DNA from: Prevotellaceae bacterium UBA1710
Lineage (GTDB): Bacteria; Bacteroidota; Bacteroidia; Bacteroidales; Bacteroidaceae
Assembly (NCBI GenBank): GCA_002317355.1
Contig: DCJC01000038.1
Location: 62,701 to 100,372 of the forward strand
Direction: 5' to 3'
DNA length: 37,672 nucleotides
Every line of letters begins with the position of its first letter. Positions within the stretch are counted from its first letter, which is position 1. The notes under the pieces were generated by a model. That model saw only the letters and a program-made list of their open reading frames with translations. It was not told the origin of the DNA and ran no database searches. The translations under genes and the position numbers were made by a program. Positions 26,125-32,692 of this stretch are shown one piece after another.

Positions 26125-27426
26125 ATGCGAAGAGAAGGTTTCATCATCGAGGAAGTCATTGACTACTCCAACATGGCTAATTCTTTCGACACCGTGCTGC
26201 AAGGCACAAGGCGTAAGAAGAGCCGTCAGGGGCGTGAGCTGCTTGCTCACCGTGAAGAGGTCATTCAAGAACTCACAGAGCAGATAGCAAAAGGTGAGTT
26301 CCGCGTGAAGGACTATCGCGAGCGTGACATCATCGAGGGTGGAAAGGTCAGACGCATTCAGATTCTTACGATGAAAGACCGCATTGCTGTCCATGCCATC
26401 ATGGCTGTTGTGGATGCGCACTTGCGCCGTCGATTCATCAGAACGACATCTGCAAGCATCAAGAACCGTGGTATGCACGACCTGAAAGAATACATCCAGC
26501 GTGACATGCAGAATGATCCGGATGGTACCAGGTACTGTTACAAGTTCGACATTTCCAAGTTCTATGACAGCGTCAACCAGGACTTCGTCATGTATTGCGT
26601 CAAACGCATCTTCAAGGATGAAAAGCTCATCGCCATGCTCAACAACTTCGTACACATGATGCCTGAGGGTATCAGCATCGGACTAAGGAGTTCACAAGGG
26701 CTGGCAAACCTTCTTCTGTCCATCTTCCTTGATCATTACCTAAAAGACCGGTACGGAGTACGCTACTTCTATCGCTACTGCGATGATGGCGCGGTTCTCG
26801 CAGGGTCAAAGGCAGAGCTCTGGGTTATACGCGATACTATCCATGAGCTCATCGAGGACATTGATCTGAAGATAAAGGCGAATGAGCGTGTCTTCCCAAT
26901 AACGGAAGGCATAGACTTCCTGGGGTATGTCATCTATCCAAACCACTCTGAGCTTCGTAAACGCATCAAGAAACGCTTTGCGAGAAAGATGCACACTGTA
27001 AAAAGCAAAAAGAGAAGGCGCGAACTCATAGCGTCATTCTACGGTATGGCGAAACACGCCAACTGCAATCATCTATTCAATAAATTAACAGGTAAAAAAA
27101 TGAGATCATTCAAAGACTTGAACGTCGCCTTCAAACCTGAAGACGGCAAAAAGCGTTTTGCGGGTGCGGTGGTAAGCATCCGCGAGTTGGTAAACCTTCC
27201 TATCATCGTCAAGGACTTCGAGACTGGCATCAAGACAGAACAGGGAGAAGACCGCTGCATCGTGGCCATCGAAATGAACGGAGAAGCGAAGAAGTTCTTT
27301 ACCAACAGTGAGGAAATGAAGAACATCCTCACACAGATTAGAGAAATGCCAGACGGCTTCCCCTTCGAGACCACCATCAAGACAGAAGCCTTCGGCAAAG
27401 GTCGAACTAAATATGTCTTTAGCTAA
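26125..27426 (+). CDS. DGR reverse transcriptase
   Basis: A 433-residue RT. Motif A is YKFDISKFYDSV with Asp142. The DGR-typical motif 4 is IGLRSSQ (185-191), where retroviral and group II RTs have a different signature. The catalytic box is YCDD (218-221), with Cys in the variable position. Motif E-like IDFLGYVIYP follows (263-272). A basic stretch (residues 278-300) ends the RT. From Met326 on, about 108 residues (MRSFKDLNVAFKPEDG, IVAIEMNGEAKKFF, FPFETTIKTEAFG) make a separate compact domain of OB/ssDNA-binding-like pattern. The enzyme copies the template RNA with adenine errors and directs the cDNA into the variable repeat. Avd is not recognised nearby. Confidence 0.93.
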   Translation: MRREGFIIEEVIDYSNMANSFDTVLQGTRRKKSRQGRELLAHREEVIQELTEQIAKGEFRVKDYRERDIIEGGKVRRIQILTMKDRIAVHAIMAVVDAHLRRRFIRTTSASIKNRGMHDLKEYIQRDMQNDPDGTRYCYKFDISKFYDSVNQDFVMYCVKRIFKDEKLIAMLNNFVHMMPEGISIGLRSSQGLANLLLSIFLDHYLKDRYGVRYFYRYCDDGAVLAGSKAELWVIRDTIHELIEDIDLKIKANERVFPITEGIDFLGYVIYPNHSELRKRIKKRFARKMHTVKSKKRRRELIASFYGMAKHANCNHLFNKLTGKKMRSFKDLNVAFKPEDGKKRFAGAVVSIRELVNLPIIVKDFETGIKTEQGEDRCIVAIEMNGEAKKFFTNSEEMKNILTQIREMPDGFPFETTIKTEAFGKGRTKYVFS

Positions 27427-27914
27427 TGAAAAGAATTGAGGGTTCTGCAGGAGTCGCTCTTATCGAGTGTGTCAGTCCTGTCAGGAACAAGTGGCGCATC
27501 AGATGGGATGTCCAGGAACAAGAGAATGGAAATGCTAACTATATGGAAGCAGAGTTCAATCACAAGCCTTCTGATGAAGAGATACGAGACACCATCGTGT
27601 CATGGATAAATCAGCAGACTGATGAAACGATCCTCTCTGGATTCGTTTATGATGGCAGCATGGTTTGGCTCTCATCAGAAAACCAGTTCAACTACAAGGT
27701 AGCTTATGATCTTGCCCTCCAGACTCAGGGTGCAACTCTTCCTGTCACATTCAAGTTCGGTACTGATGAAACTCCTTCATACCATATATTTGAGTCTCTG
27801 GAAACATTTACAGACTTCTACATGCAGGTTGTAAATCACATCCAGAATGCACTCGCAGAAGGGTGGAAGAAGAAGGATGCGTTTTCTGCAGAAGCCTATC
27901 ATCTTGAAGATTGA
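27426..27914 (+). CDS. Conserved phage protein, unknown function, next to RT
   Basis: A 162-residue protein whose ATG overlaps the RT stop (TAATG), so the two are translationally coupled. The body has DEEIRDTIVSWINQQTDET, then VWLSSENQFNYKVAYDLA and LPVTFKFGTDETPSY, with a C-terminal helix ending GWKKKDAF. It is not the small helical-bundle type of Avd (which is about 120 residues and basic). The pattern resembles phage proteins related to DUF4376, often found with tail genes, but this cannot be confirmed. Coupling suggests a role in mutagenic retrohoming, or merely shared expression. Confidence 0.7.
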   Translation: MKRIEGSAGVALIECVSPVRNKWRIRWDVQEQENGNANYMEAEFNHKPSDEEIRDTIVSWINQQTDETILSGFVYDGSMVWLSSENQFNYKVAYDLALQTQGATLPVTFKFGTDETPSYHIFESLETFTDFYMQVVNHIQNALAEGWKKKDAFSAEAYHLED

Positions 27915-28152
27915 TTTCTTCGGGGGCAGAGAAAAGCCCCCAGCCTGTTAAATAGTCGTCTCACTTACTTTTTAACACACGATGCCTTGCTCAGACACGA
28001 CTGGGGGCTATATGCCTCTGTCGCCTGAGCAAGGCTATTTTTTGCTATAATGTAAGTGGGACGGTGCAAAGGTACGACTTTTATTTGGAATATAAGCCGT
28101 TACCTCAAACAAAGTTTAGTAAATGAACATTTTTTAATCAAAATTTGAACAA
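27915..28152 (+). promoter_or_regulatory. 238-nt leader with competing RNA helices and terminator
   Basis: Hairpin A is GGGGGC (27922-27927)/GCCCCC (27936-27941). The same GCCCCC(AG) can instead pair with (CT)GGGGGC (28001-28008), and AGTCGT (27954-27959) with ACGACT (27997-28002). A long terminator hairpin GCCTTGCTCAG (27984-27994)/CTGAGCAAGGC (28025-28035) followed by TATTTTTT uses the same middle segment. After it, a leftward TACCTTTG (28074-28067) and A/T-rich sequence precede the next gene; no clear rightward promoter is seen. Confidence 0.6.
27984..28043 (+). terminator. Intrinsic terminator after the DGR operon
   Basis: An 11-bp perfect base stem (27984-27994 with 28025-28035), with further pairing inside (CGAC/GTCG), is followed directly by TATTTTTT. 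It ends rightward transcription about 70 nt after the gene that follows the RT. Confidence 0.85.
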
Positions 28153-28791
28153 ATGAACAAGTATTATCAAGTTTTAGACCATGTGCTTGCCTCTGGTAAG
28201 ATGCAGCACAACAAGAAGGGAAACATCAAGTTCCTTCTCAATCAGCAACTGTCATTGACCCCTGCTGACCTTCTGGACATTTTCGATGGTCACAACATTG
28301 CTCGTAAGAAACTACGCAATGAGCTGCAGCTCTTCATGCAGGGTGAGCGTCAGGTGGAGAAGTATCGTGACGTGGGTATCAACTGGTGGGATTATTGCGG
28401 TTCCATCCTGGTTAACAGTTATCCAACCTACTTCGAGAAACTTCCTCCTCTTGTAGCAAAGATAAACCGTGAAAAGCGTAACAGCAAGAACTATGTGCTA
28501 TTCTTGGGGGCAACCGATGCAGAAAGCAACCAGGCACCATGTCTTTCTCTCATCCAGTTCCAAATTGATGAAGGTGAACTTGTACTGTCTGCCTACCAAC
28601 GTAGTTCTGACGCGAATCTGGGGCTTCCTTCTGACATCTATCACCTCTATCTGATAGCGCGTCAGATTGACCTTCCTCTGCGTTCTATCACGCTATTTCT
28701 TGGCAATGTCCACATCTACGAAAGCAACCTTCTACGGACACAGCAGCTGCTTGATGGTGACGAAGGTGTCAAGTTCGACCTGAATGTATAA
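28153..28791 (+). CDS. Compact thymidylate-synthase-family enzyme, predicted dCMP-directed
   Basis: A 212-residue protein that lines up with ThyA: YQVLDHVLASG at the start, ELQLFMQGE (Glu57), WWDYCG, the catalytic PC (Cys130 in NQAPCLSLIQFQI), AYQRSSDANLGLP (149-159) and GNVHIYESN (His187, Tyr189). In dUMP enzymes the motif is LGLPFNI; here it is LGLPSDI, with Asp161 at the base-reading Asn. Asn-to-Asp at this site is known to turn the family towards dCMP, as in T4 dCMP hydroxymethylase. It is shorter than E. coli ThyA (264) and lacks the C-terminal part. It may supply methylated or hydroxymethylated dCMP for modified phage DNA. Activity is inferred. Confidence 0.75.
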   Translation: MNKYYQVLDHVLASGKMQHNKKGNIKFLLNQQLSLTPADLLDIFDGHNIARKKLRNELQLFMQGERQVEKYRDVGINWWDYCGSILVNSYPTYFEKLPPLVAKINREKRNSKNYVLFLGATDAESNQAPCLSLIQFQIDEGELVLSAYQRSSDANLGLPSDIYHLYLIARQIDLPLRSITLFLGNVHIYESNLLRTQQLLDGDEGVKFDLNV

Positions 28792-28798
28792 AAGCAAA

Positions 28799-28860
28799 GC
28801 CACCGTCCGCTCATTGTCGGATGGTGGCTCTGTTCTGTTCCGTCAGCCTTGGGCTGGCGG
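28799..28860. terminator. Tandem hairpins between convergent genes; second is hairpin element E8
   Basis: Hairpin one: GCCACCGTCCG (28799-28809) with CGGATGGTGGC (28818-28828), 10 of 11 paired, followed by TCTGTTCT. Hairpin two: CCGTCAGCC (28840-28848)/GGCTGGCGG (28852-28860). The second is preceded by CTGTTCC and lies directly 3' of the stop at 28864 of the leftward gene, like elements E5 and E7, so it may be a diverged eighth member. Together they can terminate both converging operons. Confidence 0.7.
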
Positions 28861-28863
28861 CTT

Positions 28864-29397
28864 CTAATCATCTACAACCTTACAGTATTCTTCAATGAAG
28901 CTTTTACAGTTCCTTGCATGTGCCTTGATAGTTGCTATGTTATGACTTACATTGCCAGAAGTAATTTTCTCACACATATCAACATCCCATTGGAACCAGT
29001 CTGTAATCAAGTCAAAGAGTTCTTTGCTTATGATGTACTTCTCTTTATCCTCAGGATTGACTTTCGGAATCCGTTTGAACACCCTCATTGCGTCTCTTGC
29101 CATCAAGAGGATTGAGGCTCTGTTATGTGCCATGTTTCCGGTTGTCATGTGTTCCGCATTATTTATTACGGTTTGAAGGTGAAGGAATACATAATCAGAG
29201 TCTGATATATTAAACCTGCTCTTTGGATTCTCATCTGCCCATTTTGCGCCCTCCTCACCATATTTGATGGCAAAGTCTTGCAAGCACTGGCAGTTCCTTT
29301 CGTTGAAGAATCTGCAATCACTTCTGCATTCTGATGGCGAAGGACAAGGGAAAACCTCTTGTCTCATTGATTCCTTGATTGTTTTTGTTCTGTCCAT
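28864..29397 (-). CDS. Cys-rich protein, unknown function
   Basis: A 177-residue protein, last of the leftward block. The N-terminus holds a cysteine cluster (CPSPSECRSDCRFF, then NCQCL) that could bind metal. The rest is helical and acidic with several Asn-His-containing segments (MAHNRASILLMARD, VSHNIATIKAHARN), which look like a duplicated helix unit. Its stop abuts the tandem hairpins. It starts 10 nt after the tail-terminator-like gene. No family is recognised. Confidence 0.7.
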   Translation of the reverse strand: MDRTKTIKESMRQEVFPCPSPSECRSDCRFFNERNCQCLQDFAIKYGEEGAKWADENPKSRFNISDSDYVFLHLQTVINNAEHMTTGNMAHNRASILLMARDAMRVFKRIPKVNPEDKEKYIISKELFDLITDWFQWDVDMCEKITSGNVSHNIATIKAHARNCKSFIEEYCKVVDD

Positions 29398-29406
29398 ATT
29401 GTTCGA

Positions 29407-29838
29407 TTATAAGCTCCGAATTGCTACACATTTGAATATCTCTATGTTTTCAAGTATGTCCTCATGGTTATGATTCGTGTCACTTCCCACAAGGTCAAAT
29501 TCAAGAAAGGTCTCACCGTCAATGTTGCACAAAGCTTCATCTACTGTTTCACACAGATCAAACACTTCAAGCGACTCTTCTTTCAGAGGACTGCCTTCTG
29601 CTGCAGAACCGTTCCAGTCGGTCACGATGTGCAGCTTTATTATAGGTTCTGCCCTGTACTCCTTTCCTGGAACAAGAGCATTCCATCGGATAGGAGTGAA
29701 CTCTACAAAGACAGCAGGACGATTCCACACCTCTTCCTGCTCGATGAACTCCACGTTCTGGTTCCACAGGTCAACATGATTGATCTGACCTGTTGCCATC
29801 AGTTTCTTGCAGATGGTCTCATATAATTCTTTTCTCAT
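29407..29838 (-). CDS. Tail terminator-like protein, putative
   Basis: A 143-residue protein whose start overlaps the end of the gpG-like gene by 4 nt. Pattern of the tail-terminator family: an N-terminal helix (RKELYETICKKLMATG), the segment VWNRPAVFVEFTPIRW, YRAEPIIKLHIVTDW, and a helix LCETVDEALCNIDGET. Tail terminators cap the tube and join it to the head. Position after a virion-morphogenesis gene supports the call. No signature residue proves it. Confidence 0.6.
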   Translation of the reverse strand: MRKELYETICKKLMATGQINHVDLWNQNVEFIEQEEVWNRPAVFVEFTPIRWNALVPGKEYRAEPIIKLHIVTDWNGSAAEGSPLKEESLEVFDLCETVDEALCNIDGETFLEFDLVGSDTNHNHEDILENIEIFKCVAIRSL

Positions 29839-30401
29839 TGTGTAATGTCAAATTCGTTGTTGAAATACTCATTTAGATTTTCTTCTACTATATTCGAGAT
29901 TATCCCCTCAATCTCTGGTGAAGTACCCAAGAACTGGCGACGCGGAATCTTTATTGCTTTGCCAACCTTCATCAGCGCGAGGAACTTCCAGAACTCTGCT
30001 TCCGTGCTCAGCTGGACAGTCCGTTTATCTTTCCTCTTGCTTCCGTCCTTGCGTCTCCCAAACGAGCCTGTTGCCTCATAGTATTTATGCCAGAAGAAAC
30101 GCTTCATCTTGGCAGTCACTATGATTTCTCCACCCTCATTGTGAATATACGAGTATGGGAGTGAACTTCTGAAAACAATTCGGTCTTCATGAATCACACT
30201 CTGAATGCTCTGCCTCAATGCACCTGTGTCAACAAGAATGTGACCGCCTGGGCGTGTCGGACTCTTGCGTCTTGCCCATGCCTGACTGAAAAATGCCTGA
30301 CGCTCAAAATTCTGGTCAAACTCATCTGTAAGTTCGACTTGAATATCTCGCAGAATCCGTTTGCATATTTTCTGCACCTCGTTTGAAATACTGCTTGCCA
30401 T
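29835..30401 (-). CDS. Virion morphogenesis protein (Mu gpG / tail completion-like)
   Basis: A 188-residue protein with a basic N-terminal helix, the family-typical RKSPTRPGGHILVDTGALRQSIQS segment (residues about 42-68) and the following SSLPYSYIHNEGG, both hallmarks of the gpG/HK97 gp10 tail-completion group. The C-terminal part carries KIPRRQFLGTSPE, another family landmark. It joins head and tail. Unusually, it lies on the leftward early strand, not with the other head genes. Confidence 0.8.
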   Translation of the reverse strand: MASSISNEVQKICKRILRDIQVELTDEFDQNFERQAFFSQAWARRKSPTRPGGHILVDTGALRQSIQSVIHEDRIVFRSSLPYSYIHNEGGEIIVTAKMKRFFWHKYYEATGSFGRRKDGSKRKDKRTVQLSTEAEFWKFLALMKVGKAIKIPRRQFLGTSPEIEGIISNIVEENLNEYFNNEFDITQ

Positions 30402-30407
30402 TGTTGG

Positions 30408-30632
30408 TTAGTCTTCAAAATTAAAGAATAGCTGAAGGTCTTCCGGAACAGCCGTTCTTGGCTCTTCCGACACCTTCAGCATGTTGTAAAATGTCCGTTC
30501 TGATATAGCGTACACAGGATATATGTACCTGCGCCATATCTCGCGGTTGGGCAAACCGCTCCTGACATGCTGGTCATATATCCTGTTTACGTCTGCTACA
30601 CGTTTCTGATAACTTACTCCGCGTCTTCCCAT
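30408..30632 (-). CDS. Small HTH-like protein, unknown
   Basis: A 74-residue protein, basic in the first half (MGRRGVSYQKRVADVNRIYDQ) with a helix-turn-helix-like run SGLPNREIWRRYIYPVYAISERTFYNMLK whose spacing resembles DNA-recognition helices; the quoted stretch is split here as SGLPNREIWRR and ISERTFYNML. The C-terminus is acidic. It sits before the virion genes in the leftward operon, where Mu keeps its middle and late activators. A regulator is possible, but the family is not recognised. Confidence 0.65.
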   Translation of the reverse strand: MGRRGVSYQKRVADVNRIYDQHVRSGLPNREIWRRYIYPVYAISERTFYNMLKVSEEPRTAVPEDLQLFFNFED

Positions 30633-30663
30633 AGAGGATGTTTAAGGGGGGATTATAGTTCTA

Positions 30664-30852
30664 CTACTTCATTTTGTACGGTCTTATGTCAAGAGTCATT
30701 TTGCAGCTCACTGTCACTCGACCGCTTCCTTCGCATTGAGGACAAACAGTTTTCTCTATGCGGCCATCATCATGGCGATGGACTAATTGCCCTGTGCCTC
30801 GGCACTTCCTGCATAAGGCGACCTTGGCGGCTTTGCTTATTTCCTGTATCAT
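30664..30852 (-). CDS. Small DnaJ-type zinc-motif protein
   Basis: A 62-residue protein with two CxxCxGxG units (CRKCRGTG and CPQCEGSG), as in the DnaJ zinc domain. About 20 residues (GQLVHRHDDGRIEKT) separate them. The ends are short and no J-domain is present, so it is a stand-alone zinc hook. A similar motif protein occurs at 32432-32692. Partner unknown. Confidence 0.75.
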   Translation of the reverse strand: MIQEISKAAKVALCRKCRGTGQLVHRHDDGRIEKTVCPQCEGSGRVTVSCKMTLDIRPYKMK

Positions 30853-30858
30853 GATGGT

Positions 30859-31518
30859 CTAACTTTCGGTCATGCCCAGAGGAATGACTTTCCACTGGCC
30901 TTTTTCGTCTTTTATTTCGGCTCTTACATACTGCTTACTTACTGCAGGCTGGTATGCTTCTTCGATGATCTTCACGCCCTCGATGAAACGCTCATTGCCT
31001 GATTCCTCCGCAATCTTTCTGAGCTGGACGATACGGCTTGCCTTCAGCGTGCCTTTAGCATCGCGACTAAGAAGCTTCAGAACCATCTTCACCAGAGATT
31101 CCGTTTCGGCACTGTTGGCGAATCCGCTGATCACTTCCTTCACGATGTCGATGCCTTCCTCTACAGTGTCTCTGTAGCCATCGGTGACATAAACGCCAAG
31201 AGTGATACGCTTGTTGCCGTCTGAGTTGGTGAAGGTATGGCTGCGCTGACTGTCCTTGATCTTGCTGGCAAAGATTTCCAGCTTCATTTCAAGAATGGTC
31301 TTGAAGTTGCCATAGACGGTTTCCTTCGTTGTCTTGATCTGCTCGCTGAGGGAAGACAGCTCAGGGATGCTGTTCTCTATTTCCTCATCGACCATCTTAC
31401 TGTAGAGCTCACGCTGCTCCTTTGCTTTCTGCTCAGCCTCTTTCTTGGCTTTCGCTGCACGGAAGGCCTCGAACTCAGCCTTCTCTTCTGCTGTCATTGT
31501 TACTTGTTCTTGTTCCAT
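30859..31518 (-). CDS. DUF3164-family protein
   Basis: A 219-residue protein, highly charged, with an N-terminal Glu/Lys/Ala coiled coil (residues about 8-50). The middle holds DGNKRITLGVYVTDGYRDT and the C-terminus AYQPAVSKQYVRA; these fit DUF3164 of Mu-like phages. The family occurs in early regions of transposable phages, and its function is unknown. It lies between the small 68-residue gene and the zinc-motif gene. Confidence 0.75.
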   Translation of the reverse strand: MEQEQVTMTAEEKAEFEAFRAAKAKKEAEQKAKEQRELYSKMVDEEIENSIPELSSLSEQIKTTKETVYGNFKTILEMKLEIFASKIKDSQRSHTFTNSDGNKRITLGVYVTDGYRDTVEEGIDIVKEVISGFANSAETESLVKMVLKLLSRDAKGTLKASRIVQLRKIAEESGNERFIEGVKIIEEAYQPAVSKQYVRAEIKDEKGQWKVIPLGMTES

Positions 31519-31526
31519 TTTCTTGT

Positions 31527-31733
31527 TTATTTTTTTGTTACGGAATATCCCTTGTTTTTAAGATACATTGCAATGTACTCATCATCCTCTACATCATTGA
31601 GGACATCAAATAAATACCCTTTTACATAATCTGCTACAGCACCAGCCGAAGCATATTCAATGTTTTCGGAGATAAACTCCACCTTCTTTGTTCTGCCCAA
31701 AGAACGGAACAGGTCGTTAATGTTGTTTGCCAT
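31527..31733 (-). CDS. Small acidic protein, unknown
   Basis: A 68-residue protein 8 nt upstream of the DUF3164 gene. No cysteine cluster, membrane segment or catalytic motif. Sequence landmarks are NINDLFRSLGRTKKVEF and a C-terminal basic NKGYSVTKK. Typical of small early proteins of phages. Confidence 0.65.
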   Translation of the reverse strand: MANNINDLFRSLGRTKKVEFISENIEYASAGAVADYVKGYLFDVLNDVEDDEYIAMYLKNKGYSVTKK

Positions 31734-31781
31734 TGTTGTAATTGAATTAAAATGTTACTAAAAAGTTATTATAATGTCATT

Positions 31782-32291
31782 TTATGCTTCGCCTTGAACA
31801 TTTGGAATATACACAAGAACTTGGCTTGCTGCTACAGGGCGAATCGTTACGCCGCCCTCATGCCCTGCCACCGTTCCCGATGCGTCAGCGTCGGGTTCCT
31901 TCGGCTTTCTTCCAAACCCTCCCTTTCTCTCGATCGCTCTCAACTTCTTCTGCAGGGCAATCAATTCTTCCAGACCGATGTGAGAGAAACGCTTTCCTAC
32001 TATGCGTGGATTCATGCAGAAGTTGTCAACCGTCGGCCAGTCTGAGGTGTTTACACCAAGTTTCTGCATAAGCTTCAAGCAGCTGCTTCTTTCCTTCTTG
32101 ATTTTGTCCTTGCGTCCTGACATCTTTTCGAGGGCGTTGCAACATGCGTTGTATTCCTCTTTGGTCATTTCTTTGAGGCTCGTTGTGCGGTTCCATGTGA
32201 ACTGTGCCACGATGTCCTTCTTGAACTCATCACGGTCGCCGTTATAAGGCAACTCATTGAATGAGGCGTAGAATCTTGCATAATTCTCCAT
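31782..32291 (-). CDS. GemA-like regulatory protein, putative
   Basis: A 169-residue protein. The two-part helical layout matches GemA/gp16 of Mu-like phages: an N-terminal unit (KEMTKEEYNACCNALEK) and a second unit (SSCLKLMQKLGV, then DWPTVDNFCMNP and LEELIALQKKLRAIER). Mu GemA affects host gene expression and DNA topology. The last 30 residues are low complexity and contain hairpin element E3 in frame (DADASGTVAG), so the C-terminal tail is probably acquired. The family call is by eye and moderate. Confidence 0.6.
   Translation of the reverse strand: MENYARFYASFNELPYNGDRDEFKKDIVAQFTWNRTTSLKEMTKEEYNACCNALEKMSGRKDKIKKERSSCLKLMQKLGVNTSDWPTVDNFCMNPRIVGKRFSHIGLEELIALQKKLRAIERKGGFGRKPKEPDADASGTVAGHEGGVTIRPVAASQVLVYIPNVQGEA
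31867..31895 (+). repeat. Hairpin element E3 (in GemA-like gene)
   Basis: Identical over 29 nt to E1 (GCCACCGTTCC, stem CCCGATGC / GCGTCGGG), but here it lies antisense to the gene, which reads it as DADASGTVA. Confidence 0.85.
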
Positions 32292-32294
32292 AGC

Positions 32295-32429
32295 CTAACC
32301 CTCTTTACATACTACCCATGCCCAGTAAGGTGAGCCAATCACAATCACAAACATGACAACTACAAAAGTGAGTGCCATAAGAGGATAGACTAACAGATAG
32401 TCTTTTGTACTGATGATTTTTTCTTTCAT
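32295..32429 (-). CDS. 44-residue membrane protein
   Basis: Below the usual ORF cut-off, but well placed in the operon gap. ATG 32429 to TAG 32295. After a charged start (MKEKIISTKDYLL) there is one long hydrophobic segment (PLMALTFVVVMFVIVIG) and an aromatic end (SPYWAWVVCKEG). It is a single-span inner-membrane protein of unknown role. It starts 3 nt before the zinc-motif gene's stop region and ends 4 nt upstream of the GemA-like start, the tight spacing of a real gene. Confidence 0.65.
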   Translation of the reverse strand: MKEKIISTKDYLLVYPLMALTFVVVMFVIVIGSPYWAWVVCKEG

Positions 32430-32431
32430 GA

Positions 32432-32692
32432 TTATTTATCTTTACTTGCTGACCACTCAACAGTTATCACGGCGTTGAGTTTTCCGCTGCCCTTACACAC
32501 TGGGCAAGGTTTCTGATAGGGTTCTCCATGCTCATCGTCACTCCAGAAGTAGCCGTTGCCGTTGCAGTATGTGCATTGATGGCCGTTACTGTAGAAGATT
32601 TCCTTTGCTTCCACTCCTACAAGGTGGCTGCTCTTCTTCGGGATCAAGAGTTCAGGACTCTTTATTTCGATTATTGATTTCTTGTTGCTCAT
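32432..32692 (-). CDS. DnaJ-type zinc-motif protein
   Basis: An 86-residue protein with CTYCNGNG and CPVCKGSG, a pair of CxxCxGxG motifs separated by an acidic loop (DDEHGEPYQK). The N-terminal part (SPELLIPKKSSHLVGVEAK) has no recognisable domain. Its start overlaps the stop of the ATPase gene by 4 nt, so the two are coupled and may act together. It is the second such protein of this operon. Confidence 0.75.
   Translation of the reverse strand: MSNKKSIIEIKSPELLIPKKSSHLVGVEAKEIFYSNGHQCTYCNGNGYFWSDDEHGEPYQKPCPVCKGSGKLNAVITVEWSASKDK

Noticed and set aside
28067..28074. Leftward TACCTTTG before the thymidylate-synthase gene as a strong promoter
   Set aside because: No -33 element at the right distance and it would only produce antisense RNA to the DGR operon; noted in the leader entry but not claimed.
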